Source: Anaerocolumna jejuensis DSM 15929 (lineage in GTDB: Bacteria; Bacillota; Clostridia; Lachnospirales; Lachnospiraceae). From it: a stretch of 64,000 nucleotides of DNA. Positions 7,777-16,545 of the stretch are shown piece by piece. The stretch's first letter is position 1, and every line of letters starts with the position of its first letter. Below the pieces are notes generated by a model. That model saw only the letters and a list, made by a program, of their open reading frames with translations. It did not search any database and was not told where the DNA came from. The translations under genes were made by a program, and so were the position numbers. Where the stretch lies: contig NZ_FRAC01000010.1 in the NCBI RefSeq assembly GCF_900142215.1, forward strand, positions 186,001 through 250,000, in the 5' to 3' direction.

Positions 7777-9933
7777 ATGGCGGAATTGGTTCATAACACA
7801 AAGAAAACAGAAGAGTTCAAAAGGAGAGCAAAAGAACTGGTGGAGCAGATGACACTGGAAGAGAAGGTGTTTCAGATGCTCCACAAGGCTCCTGCAATTG
7901 AAAGACTGAAGGTAAAGGCCTATAATTGGTGGAATGAAGGGCTTCATGGCGTAGCAAGAGCCGGAGTGGCTACGGTATTTCCACAGGCAATCGGCTTAGC
8001 GGCAGCATTTGATGAGGAGCTGCTGGAGGAAGTGGCGGACGCTATCTCTACCGAGGCAAGAGGTAAATTTGCCATGCAGCAGGAGTTCGGTGATACGGAT
8101 ATTTATAAGGGGCTGACACTTTGGTCACCCAATGTGAATATTTTCAGAGACCCCAGATGGGGAAGAGGACATGAGACCTACGGAGAAGACCCCTATCTTA
8201 CCTCGAGGCTTGGAGTACGTTTTATACGGGGAATACAGGGGCAGGATGAAAATTTCCTGAAAACTGCTGCCTGTGCGAAGCATTTTGCTGTCCACTCGGG
8301 CCCGGAGGATTTAAGACATGAATTTAATGCGGAGGTTTCTCTTCAGGATTTGTATGAGACCTATCTGCCTGCTTTTAAAGCCTGCGTTACGGAAGGAAAG
8401 GTGGAAGCGGTCATGGGGGCTTATAACCGTACCAATGGTGAGCCCTGCTGCGGAAGCAGCCTTTTGCTGAAAAAAATACTCCGGCAGGACTGGGGCTTTG
8501 ATGGACATGTGGTATCCGACTGCTGGGCCATTAAGGATTTTCATGAGAATCACAAGGTGACAACCGGGCCCGAGGAATCGGTGGCACTTGCGGTGAAGCA
8601 GGGCTGCGATATCAACTGCGGGAACCTGTTCGTACATCTGTTAAAGGCAGTGGAGAAGGGATTGGTCAGTGAAGAGGAAATCACACAGGCAGTGACCAGG
8701 CTGTTTACTACAAGAATGAAGCTGGGAATGTTTGAGGAAAAGGAGAAGCAGCCATTTAGGGATATTAAATACAGTCAGGTGGATTCCCTGGAAATGAAGG
8801 AGCTGAATCTCAAGGCGGCCAGGGAATGCCTTGTCCTGTTGAAAAATGAAAACCATACCCTGCCTCTTGAGAAAGCAAAGATTAAAACAGTAGGGGTTAT
8901 CGGTCCAAATGCCGACAACAGGAAAGCACTGGTAGGAAATTATGAGGGTACTGCTTCCCGGTATATTACTTTATTGGAAGGCCTGGAGGATTATCTGGGA
9001 GAAAATACAAGAGTATTCTATTCAGAGGGCTGTCATCTCTATGAGGACAGGATGAGTAGTCTGGGAAATGCCAATGACAGGCTTGCGGAGGTAAAAGGAG
9101 TATGCAAGGAAAGTGATGCTGTTATTGTCTGCCTGGGACTGGATGCAGGTCTGGAAGGGGAAGAAGGAGATGCTGGAAACCAGTTTTCCAGCGGAGATAA
9201 AAGAAATCTGAACTTACCGGGTCTGCAGCAAGATATACTGAAAGCTGCTTATGAAAGCGGTAAGCCGGTCATACTGGTGGTATTAAGCGGAAGTGCCATG
9301 GCTTTAGGATGGGCCCAGGAGCATGTATCGGCTGTCATACAGGGCTGGTATCCGGGAGCCCAGGGAGGAAGGGCCATTGCGGAAGTCATATTCGGGGAGT
9401 ATTCACCGGAAGGAAAGCTGCCGGTAACCTTTTATCAATCCCTGGAAGAACTGCCGGATTTTACCGACTATGCCATGAAAGACCGTACATACCGTTATAT
9501 GAAGCAGGAAGCCCTGTATCCATTTGGCTACGGACTGTCCTATACCCGTTTCTTCCTTGAGAACATCACTTTTAATACATATACTGTTACGGAAGAGGGC
9601 GTTCAAATATCTGTCAGAATTACGAATGCAGGGGACATGGCAGGCGGAGAAGCCGTTCAGGTGTATGTAAAAGCGGAAAGATCCGGCACCCCCAACCCCC
9701 AGCTAAAAGCATTTCAGAAAGTGCATTTATTACCTGGTGAAAAGCAGGAAATCCAACTTCACCTTCCGGCAGAAGCCTTCGGCCTGTATGATGAAGAGGG
9801 TATTTTACAGCTGCCATCGGGTAAATATACGGTATATGTGGGCACATCCCAGCCGGATTCCAGGAGCTGTACATTGACAGGTATCAAACCAAGTGCTTTT
9901 TATCTTGAAGCCTTGACAGGGGTGGAGCTTTAA
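7777..9933 (+). CDS. GH3 beta-glycosidase, probable beta-xylosidase
   Basis: Retaining exo-glycosidase. Domains in order are the GH3 N-terminal barrel (about 20-330), an alpha/beta sandwich with EGEEGDAGNQFSSGDKR near residue 470, and a C-terminal FnIII-like domain (VQVYVKAERSG onward). The nucleophile is Asp248 in HVVSDCWAIKDFHE. The NWWNEGLHGVARAG and ETYGEDPYL motifs are typical of the xylosidase/arabinosidase branch. It has 718 aa and no signal peptide. I chose ATG 7777 because GGAG at 7766-7769 lies 7 nt upstream; the in-frame ATGs at 7744 and 7771 lack spacing. It sits next to two AraC genes. Confidence 0.92.
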   Translation: MAELVHNTKKTEEFKRRAKELVEQMTLEEKVFQMLHKAPAIERLKVKAYNWWNEGLHGVARAGVATVFPQAIGLAAAFDEELLEEVADAISTEARGKFAMQQEFGDTDIYKGLTLWSPNVNIFRDPRWGRGHETYGEDPYLTSRLGVRFIRGIQGQDENFLKTAACAKHFAVHSGPEDLRHEFNAEVSLQDLYETYLPAFKACVTEGKVEAVMGAYNRTNGEPCCGSSLLLKKILRQDWGFDGHVVSDCWAIKDFHENHKVTTGPEESVALAVKQGCDINCGNLFVHLLKAVEKGLVSEEEITQAVTRLFTTRMKLGMFEEKEKQPFRDIKYSQVDSLEMKELNLKAARECLVLLKNENHTLPLEKAKIKTVGVIGPNADNRKALVGNYEGTASRYITLLEGLEDYLGENTRVFYSEGCHLYEDRMSSLGNANDRLAEVKGVCKESDAVIVCLGLDAGLEGEEGDAGNQFSSGDKRNLNLPGLQQDILKAAYESGKPVILVVLSGSAMALGWAQEHVSAVIQGWYPGAQGGRAIAEVIFGEYSPEGKLPVTFYQSLEELPDFTDYAMKDRTYRYMKQEALYPFGYGLSYTRFFLENITFNTYTVTEEGVQISVRITNAGDMAGGEAVQVYVKAERSGTPNPQLKAFQKVHLLPGEKQEIQLHLPAEAFGLYDEEGILQLPSGKYTVYVGTSQPDSRSCTLTGIKPSAFYLEALTGVEL

Positions 9934-9984
9934 GGCTGCCCTATAGAAGTAAAATATCAGTTTTCCATTTGCAAGGAATAGGTA

Positions 9985-10040
9985 AGCCCTTAACAGTATC
10001 ATGGCAGAAAGAAAGAATCAGATGCTGTTAAGGGCTTTTA
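9985..10040 (+). terminator. Terminator between convergent GH3 and AraC genes
   Basis: Perfect 12-bp arms AGCCCTTAACAG (9985-9996) and CTGTTAAGGGCT (10025-10036), 28-nt loop, then TTTTA. It stops GH3 transcription and may work weakly in the other direction. Confidence 0.8.
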
Positions 10041-10053
10041 ACGCAGGCTCCCA

Positions 10054-10965
10054 TTACCTGGCAGCATCCTGGTAAGAAGTTTCTGCGGAGGGCTCCTCAA
10101 AATGCCTGGAATTGTACATGCTCCTGTATTCACTGGGAGTACATTTTTTTATATTTCTAAAATTACGGTTAAACGTTGACAGGCTGTTAAAACCACTTTT
10201 CATAGCAATCTCCACGATTGCCAGGTTAGGGTCGGACAGCAGGTTTTCTGCAAACAGGATACGGCGCTTGATAAGATAGTCGTAATAAGTCACGCCGGCA
10301 AAGTCGGCAAACAGCCTTAAAAAATGATATTTGCTAAAGCCTGCCAGCTCAGCCATTCTGTCACTGGTCAGGTTCTCCGTGCAATGGTCATTGATATACT
10401 GGCAGATATGGAGGAATTTATCAATGTATTTATGCTGTTTCTGCTTGATGACGGTTTGGGGGCCTTTATCCTGCTGAATGCAATTCCTGCCTATTATAAC
10501 AAAAAAATAATTTAAAATGGCGGATATAGAAGTCTCATACAGGGGAGGACGGTTCATATACTCATCAGCGACCTGATTCAACAACTGGACCAGCTGCGGA
10601 TGATGGGCGGAAGAATCCTCCGTCCGGCTTAGAATGCAGGGATAAAAGCTGCTGCTGATTGAATCGATTCCAGTAAAGCTGTTCAGCAGAATACTGTCAC
10701 ACTGAATGATGAGCCGTTTGCCGGTGGGAGGGGCATAAAGCTCATGGATCTCACCTGAAGGAATCATTATGATATCAAAAGGATTTAAGACATATTTTTT
10801 CTTATCAATTATGACCGTATAGATATTATTGACAGGCATGATGATTTCAGTGTCGGTATGCCAGTGAAGGGGGTAATCCTCATATTCAACATTCATATAT
10901 AGCCGGACGCGGAGATTGTCCGGATGAAAAACAGTTTCCCTGGTACCCGTTAATTTTTCAATCAT
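10054..10965 (-). CDS. AraC-family transcriptional regulator (cupin + HTH)
   Basis: A one-component regulator with an N-terminal AraC-type cupin (LHWHTDTEIIMPVNN and MIPSGEIHELYAPP show the ligand-pocket histidines) and a C-terminal double HTH (MAELAGFSKYHFLRLFADFAG and IVEIAMKSGFNSLSTFNRNF). Length 303 aa is typical. The start is firm: AGGAGGT lies 5 nt upstream on the minus strand. The gene is divergent from the GH43 pair at 11442, separated by a 476-bp control region, so these genes are its likely targets. Confidence 0.92.
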   Translation of the reverse strand: MIEKLTGTRETVFHPDNLRVRLYMNVEYEDYPLHWHTDTEIIMPVNNIYTVIIDKKKYVLNPFDIIMIPSGEIHELYAPPTGKRLIIQCDSILLNSFTGIDSISSSFYPCILSRTEDSSAHHPQLVQLLNQVADEYMNRPPLYETSISAILNYFFVIIGRNCIQQDKGPQTVIKQKQHKYIDKFLHICQYINDHCTENLTSDRMAELAGFSKYHFLRLFADFAGVTYYDYLIKRRILFAENLLSDPNLAIVEIAMKSGFNSLSTFNRNFRNIKKCTPSEYRSMYNSRHFEEPSAETSYQDAAR

Positions 10966-11441
10966 AAATACCTCCTGTTTCGTATGGACCGGCTTAGCAG
11001 CCTTCCATTTTTAACAAGTTACTTACGAACCATAGTTAGCTGTTTCTATTATAATTTTAATTGGTTTAAATGTAAACAATCAGCTGCACAAAATTTGCTT
11101 TTTTTATAAGGGGAAAAACAAGAGACCGGGCAGAAAAATTATATGAATTGTATAATAAAACAAGCTGTGATTATTTATATTACAGCAAAAATACTTTTTT
11201 AAAAAGAATAATGGTCAGATGAGAGCTAAATTCATGTAAAGAAATAGCAATATTTGATTAGTGTGCAGCAATTAATGGGATGCAGTTACTTGCGATATAT
11301 GTTATAAATGAATAGAAGGCTTTGGATTAATTATTGTCTGTTTATTTAATATGTATAAAGCAGAAGGCCTTTTTACAGAACCCCAATAGTATTTTAATTA
11401 AAAAAGCAGCAGTGAAACAGTGAAAAATAAGGAGAACAGAT
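10966..11441. promoter_or_regulatory. Divergent control region between AraC and the GH43 pair
   Basis: A 476-bp AT-rich gap. GCAATATTTGATT is at 11247-11259, identical to the 13-mer ahead of GH3. A likely -10 TATAAA is at 11303-11308 with no good -35, as expected for an activator-dependent promoter. The motif is 56 bp upstream of that -10. The GH43 ribosome site AAGGAG is near 11430. Confidence 0.5.
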
Positions 11442-12965
11442 ATGAAATACAGCAATCCGGTAATCAGTGGCTTTTACCCCGATCCCAGCATTTGCAAGGC
11501 TGGGGACAGTTATTATTTAGTGTGCAGTTCCTTTCATTATTTTCCCGGGGTACCTTTATTTGAAAGCAGGGACTTAATCAATTGGACCCAAATCGGATAC
11601 TGCCTGACACGTAAGAGCCAGCTGGAATTAACAGGAGAAGGCGCCTCGGGAGGCATTTATGCACCCACTATCCGCTACCATGAAGGACGGTTCTATATGG
11701 TTACGACCAACATAAAAATGGGAAATTTTTATGTCTGGACGGAGGATATTTATGGGGAATGGTCTGAGCCGGTAAAGGTAGAGCAGGGAGGAATTGACCC
11801 CTCCCTCTATTTCGAAGACGGTAAGGTTTATTTTATGAGCAATGGCGTAAGTGATGACGGAATAGAAGGCATCACACAATGTGAGATTGATATCGAAACA
11901 GGCAGGAAGCTGACAGCCAGCCGCTCCATCTGGCAGGGAACGGGAGGAAGATTCCTGGAAGGACCCCATTTGTATAAGATGAATAATTTTTATTACCTGA
12001 TGGCAGCAGAGGGCGGTACGGAATACGGGCATATGGTGATATATGCCAGGGGCTCTTCTCCCTACGGTCCCTTTGAAGGCTATAAAAAGAATCCGGTATT
12101 GACCAACAGGGATAAGGGCGGTTATTTGATACAGGGGGTAGGACATGGAGACCTGATAGAGGATAAAAAGGGGAATTGGTGGATGGTCCACCTGGCTTTC
12201 CGGCAGATAAGCTTCTGGTCCATGTATCATCATTTGGGCCGTGAGGTTTATATGGTACCCGTTACCTTTGACAGGGAAGGCTGGTTCAGCGCCGGGGTGA
12301 ACGGAATGACCCCGCTTAGTGTGGAAACGGACAGAATCCCTGAAGGAGTTATACAGGAGCACAGGACAGAGTATACCTTTCATAACATGGATTGGAAAAA
12401 AGACTGGTGTATGCTGCGTAATCCGGTGATGGAAAATTACACCATGGGGGATGGAAGCTTACGGCTAAGGGGAACTGCCGTTACTCTCGGAAAAACAGCT
12501 TCACCTACTTTTATCGGTATTCGCCAAAAGGAGATGAAGGTTCAGATAACCTGCGAGGTGACTGTGACGGAGGGTGAGGGAGGAATTACGATTTTAATGG
12601 ATGAGTTCCACCATTATGACCTGGCTCTTAAGAAGCTGGAATCCGGCGGCTTCCTGCTGCAGAAGAGGGTATGCATCGGTGACATAAAATACCTTCAGGA
12701 ATCCTTTGAGCTGGAGGACAAGCCGGCTTTAACGGCAAAGCTGACCATTAGCGGTGACAGCAGTCAATACCGGTTTGAGGCAGTGGTTGAGGGAAAGGAC
12801 ATATTCCTTGGAACGAATAAGACAAAATATGTATCCACAGAGGTTGCCGAAGGCTTCACAGGAGTAATGATAGGCTTGTACGCCCAGGGTGAGGGGAAAG
12901 CTTGTAAGGAGCCGGTACTCTTTGAGAATTTTCAATGCCGGTATGAACGGTGCACCCTCGAATAG
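11442..12965 (+). CDS. GH43 beta-xylosidase/alpha-L-arabinofuranosidase
   Basis: Inverting five-bladed beta-propeller glycosidase. The catalytic base Asp is in SGFYPDPSICK near residue 14, the pKa-modulating Asp in GGIDPSLYFED near residue 125, and the acid Glu in FLEGPHLYK near residue 175. After about residue 310 comes a concanavalin-like C-terminal sandwich (GH43_C2 type), which points to the xylosidase subfamilies 11/12. It has 507 aa and no signal peptide. It is the first gene of a two-gene unit; the next gene starts 78 bp downstream. The neighbouring AraC regulator is the obvious controller. Confidence 0.92.
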   Translation: MKYSNPVISGFYPDPSICKAGDSYYLVCSSFHYFPGVPLFESRDLINWTQIGYCLTRKSQLELTGEGASGGIYAPTIRYHEGRFYMVTTNIKMGNFYVWTEDIYGEWSEPVKVEQGGIDPSLYFEDGKVYFMSNGVSDDGIEGITQCEIDIETGRKLTASRSIWQGTGGRFLEGPHLYKMNNFYYLMAAEGGTEYGHMVIYARGSSPYGPFEGYKKNPVLTNRDKGGYLIQGVGHGDLIEDKKGNWWMVHLAFRQISFWSMYHHLGREVYMVPVTFDREGWFSAGVNGMTPLSVETDRIPEGVIQEHRTEYTFHNMDWKKDWCMLRNPVMENYTMGDGSLRLRGTAVTLGKTASPTFIGIRQKEMKVQITCEVTVTEGEGGITILMDEFHHYDLALKKLESGGFLLQKRVCIGDIKYLQESFELEDKPALTAKLTISGDSSQYRFEAVVEGKDIFLGTNKTKYVSTEVAEGFTGVMIGLYAQGEGKACKEPVLFENFQCRYERCTLE

Positions 12966-13043
12966 AGAAAAGTAAAGCTGCGGCAAAAATAAGTTTGCGG
13001 CAAGGAACAGCGGCAATATCTGTAACAGAAGGAGGAAACAGAG

Positions 13044-14606
13044 ATGTTTAAGAATCCGTTAATGGGACTGGACTACCCGGATGTGGACGTGATACGTGTA
13101 GAGGATACTTATTACATGGTAAGCACTACCATGTACTTTATGCCCGGCTGTGTTATTTTACGGTCCTATGACCTGGTAAACTGGGAGATAGCAGGCTATG
13201 TCTATGAGACCCTTGAGGAAACACCGGGGCACAGGCTGGCAGGAGAGCAGAATATATACGGGCAGGGAATGTGGGCTGCCTCCCTGCGGTATCATAAGGG
13301 AACCTTTTATATCTGCTTTGTTGCCAATGATACGCATAAAACTTATTTATTCCAGTCGGAGAGTGTGGAAGGCCCTTGGAGAAAACAGAACATAGAAGGT
13401 TTTTACCACGATGCCGCCCTTTTCTTTGACGAGGATGACAGAGTGTACATAATAGCCGGAAATAGTGCCATTTGGCTGACAGAATTGAGATCCGACCTGA
13501 CCGGGCCAAAGGAAGGCGGCATAAGGCGTATTATCGTGGAAGACAAGGACCATCCGAGCCTGGGCTATGAAGGCACCCACTTCTATAAGATCAATGGCAG
13601 GTACTATGCCTTTTTCATTCACAGCCTGCGGACGGAATGGTTCCGTACGGAAGCCTGTTTTTCTTCTGATTCTCTCCTGGGAGAATTTACAGGAGGGGAT
13701 ATACTGCAGGATGATATGGGATTCCGGCATTCCGGTGTGGCCCAGGGCGGAATAGTGGATACACCGGACGGAAAGTGGTATGCCCTTCTGTTTCAGGACA
13801 GAGGTGCGGTAGGGCGTATTCCGGTTCTGGTTCCCCTGTATTGGGAAGGTCATGCCCCGGTGCTTGGAATCAATGGAAGGGTTCCGCTGCAGCTGGAGGT
13901 AACAAGTACCAGGCCGGATTACCGCTATGAGCCTTTGTCTGCATCGGATGATTTTGATTATAAGCCATCAGAGGATGGAAAAATCCATTTAAAAAAGGTC
14001 TGGCAGTGGAATCACAATCCTCATAAGGAGCTGTGGTCCGTTACAGAGAGGCCGAAAGCCCTGCGGCTTCATTCAGGCAAAATCTGCGAGAATCTGACAC
14101 AGAGCTATAATACCTTGACACAAAGAACCGGTGAGCCGGAAAGTGCGGCATGGGTCACGGTGGACGGAAGCGGGCTGAAGGATGGGGATTATGCCGGAAT
14201 AACCGCCTTGCAGGGCTGTTATGGTGCTGTTGCCCTTACCCGGGACAAAGGGGAATATGCACTGGTCATGGTGGGAAAATCATCACCGGAAACCTCCATG
14301 ACGGAGGACTATGGTCATACTCTGCCGGAGAAGGAATATGAAAGAATTCCAGTGGACTCTCCAATGGTAACCCTGAAATGCAGGACTGACTATCGGGAGG
14401 AACGGGATGAGGCAGAGTTTTACTATGAGAAGGCCGGTAAATGGATTCCCATCGGAAGCTCTCATAAGCTGACCTTTAAACTGGACCATTTTACAGGCTG
14501 CCGGTTTGGCCTGTTCTATTATTCAACAAAGGAAACCGGCGGCATAAGCGATTTCCTGAAGTTCCATTATGAGACTGTCAAAGCTGCCGAGCCGGTGGAT
14601 GCCTGA
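13044..14606 (+). CDS. GH43 glycosidase (xylosidase/arabinofuranosidase type)
   Basis: A second GH43 protein. The triad is the base Asp in GLDYPDVDVIR near residue 11, Asp in FYHDAALFFDED near 120, and Glu in GYEGTHFYK near 175. A C-terminal sandwich domain follows from about residue 310. The propeller differs clearly from the preceding GH43, so the two are paralogues with probably different linkage preferences rather than a recent duplication. It has 520 aa and no signal peptide. The start is supported by GAAGGAGG just upstream. It is cotranscribed with the preceding gene and closed by the terminator at 14613. Confidence 0.92.
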   Translation: MFKNPLMGLDYPDVDVIRVEDTYYMVSTTMYFMPGCVILRSYDLVNWEIAGYVYETLEETPGHRLAGEQNIYGQGMWAASLRYHKGTFYICFVANDTHKTYLFQSESVEGPWRKQNIEGFYHDAALFFDEDDRVYIIAGNSAIWLTELRSDLTGPKEGGIRRIIVEDKDHPSLGYEGTHFYKINGRYYAFFIHSLRTEWFRTEACFSSDSLLGEFTGGDILQDDMGFRHSGVAQGGIVDTPDGKWYALLFQDRGAVGRIPVLVPLYWEGHAPVLGINGRVPLQLEVTSTRPDYRYEPLSASDDFDYKPSEDGKIHLKKVWQWNHNPHKELWSVTERPKALRLHSGKICENLTQSYNTLTQRTGEPESAAWVTVDGSGLKDGDYAGITALQGCYGAVALTRDKGEYALVMVGKSSPETSMTEDYGHTLPEKEYERIPVDSPMVTLKCRTDYREERDEAEFYYEKAGKWIPIGSSHKLTFKLDHFTGCRFGLFYYSTKETGGISDFLKFHYETVKAAEPVDA

Positions 14607-14612
14607 AATTTT

Positions 14613-14666
14613 AAAATAACTGATATTGTTAAATCCATACAGGACTGCAGTATCGGTTATTTTTTA
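14613..14666 (+). terminator. Rho-independent terminator of the GH43 pair
   Basis: Arms AAAATAACTGATA (14613-14625) and TATCGGTTATTTT (14651-14663) pair with one G-U, followed by a T run. Confidence 0.75.
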
Positions 14667-14722
14667 TAAAGAAATACCGTTAACATAGAGACTTTTACCA
14701 GAAAATACTGTCAATGCGTTTG

Positions 14723-14751
14723 TTGACATAACACTGCCCATTTGAGACAAT
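14723..14751 (+). promoter_or_regulatory. Sigma-A promoter for the two-component genes
   Basis: TTGACA (14723-14728), a 17-nt spacer and GACAAT (14746-14751). It lies between the upstream terminator and the kinase start. Confidence 0.6.
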
Positions 14752-14822
14752 GAAAATATATGAAAGCTAAAATCTGTTAAGGGATGAATCGGAATACAAA
14801 AATAGTAATAGAGAGGATATAT

Positions 14823-16529
14823 ATGCAGAAGAAGAAATCTTTTGTAAATAAAATATTCCTATATCAATTTTTGCTTACAGGACTGCTTCTGGTAGTGCTT
14901 GGAGTTTTTGTGATTTCGTCCTATGGCATCCTCAAAAAGGAAATCAGCGAGTCCTCCGATACATTATTAAAAATATACAGCAACGAAGTTACAAATAACA
15001 TGACTGAAATGAACAGTATATTGAGAAGCATTACCGCACAGGGAGAATATCTCGCCAAGCTAAAAAGCAGGGATGAAAATGAACGGACACTGGCTTCCAT
15101 CTCTCTGCATAATTATATGCAGAACCTGGCATCGCGGGAAGATATTTCAGGGGTTCTCGTCGTATATGACAGTAATTATAATATCTGCCTGGATGCGGTG
15201 GAAGCAGGCTTTGATTATGGCAGGAAAACATATCTTCGGGAATTTACACGCAGGGCCACCGTAAATGTTAAGATTTTGAATCATAAGTGGAATTTTTTAA
15301 ATTATGAAAATGAAACCTATATGTATAAAATAATCCTGACCGGCCGCAGGGCCATTGCTATTTATATCAGGACAAATAATTTATTGGACAATACCTTTTC
15401 CGAAGATAACAGCAACCGCTCTATTGTTCTGGCAAATGATGCGGGAAATATCGGAAAGGTATGGGGAAATGTGACCGGTGATATTAAAGTAGGAGGAGAC
15501 ATCGGTCAAATCAATTTAAAGAATTATTATTTAACCATGAAAAAAGTTGCCGATTCCCAGCTGATTATTTATTGCTATACCAGTAAAAACAGCATACTGA
15601 AGCAAATTCACACAAGTATGAAAATTGTCGGATTTATAGTCAGTACAGCGGTGCTGTTCATGCTTTTTATATTAAAGTTTACCAGAAAAGAAGTTGCCAT
15701 ACCCATGCAGATAATAGCAAATGATATGGTTCGGATTAAAAATGGCGAGTATGATAACCGGATTGACGGAGATTTCAATGCGAAAGAATTTGAAATGCTG
15801 CAGGATACCACGAACCAGATGATCGATGAAATTCTGGGTCTTAAAATACAGACCTATGAAAAACGTATTGAGCTGCAGAATATGGAACTGAAAAGTATCC
15901 GCCTGCAATTAAAACCGCATTTTTTCCTGAATGCCCTTACAACGATTTCAAGCCTTAGCAGTCAGAATAAAAATGTACAGATAAAGACATTTATTGATGC
16001 CCTGTCTAAGAATGTGAGGTATATGTTCCGGGCGGGTTTTCACACAGTGGCCCTGAAGGAAGAAGTAAAGCATGTGGAAAATTATTTTGAGATGCAGGAG
16101 TTGAAATACCCGGGATGTATCTTTTATATGATTGACCTGCCCCAGGAATTGTCTGAATGGAAGATTCCTCAGATGCTGATACACACCTTTGTGGAGAATG
16201 AATATAAATATGCCGTTTCCCTGGATGAAACCCTGACCGTTCTCATTAAGATCCGAAAACTGGTGTATAAAGAGGAAGAAATGCTAATGATAGAGATTGA
16301 GGACGATGGAAAAGGCTATCCGGAGGAAGTGCTTGAGTATATGAATGGCATCAGGAATAACAACAATGAGCGGGGAACCCGAATCGGGCTATGGAGCCTT
16401 AAGCGGATGATGGAGCTGATGTATGAGAGAAACGATCTCCTTATACTGGAAAATATTGAACCTCACGGCTGCCGGAACCGGATCTATGTGCCGGAAAAGG
16501 CAAAGCATGAAATGCTTGGCATAACATAA
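14823..16529 (+). CDS. YesM-type sensor histidine kinase
   Basis: Membrane sensor of a two-component system of the kind that controls polysaccharide ABC importers. An N-terminal TM (about residues 12-35) precedes an extracellular Cache-like domain. A second TM near residue 268 (IVGFIVSTAVLFMLFIL) leads to a HAMP region. The His_kinase domain has the phospho-acceptor His366 in LQLKPHFFLNALTT. The ATPase domain shows N (HTFVENEYKY) and G (EDDGKGYPEE) boxes. I chose ATG 14823 because GAGAGG (14811-14816) is 6 nt upstream; ATG 14784 abuts its purine tract. The response regulator follows 16 bp later. Confidence 0.92.
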   Translation: MQKKKSFVNKIFLYQFLLTGLLLVVLGVFVISSYGILKKEISESSDTLLKIYSNEVTNNMTEMNSILRSITAQGEYLAKLKSRDENERTLASISLHNYMQNLASREDISGVLVVYDSNYNICLDAVEAGFDYGRKTYLREFTRRATVNVKILNHKWNFLNYENETYMYKIILTGRRAIAIYIRTNNLLDNTFSEDNSNRSIVLANDAGNIGKVWGNVTGDIKVGGDIGQINLKNYYLTMKKVADSQLIIYCYTSKNSILKQIHTSMKIVGFIVSTAVLFMLFILKFTRKEVAIPMQIIANDMVRIKNGEYDNRIDGDFNAKEFEMLQDTTNQMIDEILGLKIQTYEKRIELQNMELKSIRLQLKPHFFLNALTTISSLSSQNKNVQIKTFIDALSKNVRYMFRAGFHTVALKEEVKHVENYFEMQELKYPGCIFYMIDLPQELSEWKIPQMLIHTFVENEYKYAVSLDETLTVLIKIRKLVYKEEEMLMIEIEDDGKGYPEEVLEYMNGIRNNNNERGTRIGLWSLKRMMELMYERNDLLILENIEPHGCRNRIYVPEKAKHEMLGIT

Positions 16530-16545
16530 TACGGAAAGCAGGGCT

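Noticed and set aside
11628..12383. Long antisense frames, also at 1190-1738, 13347-13853, 48999-49556 and 57261-57959
   Set aside because: All lie opposite strong enzyme genes, lack ribosome sites and recognisable domains, and are explained by codon bias of the sense gene.
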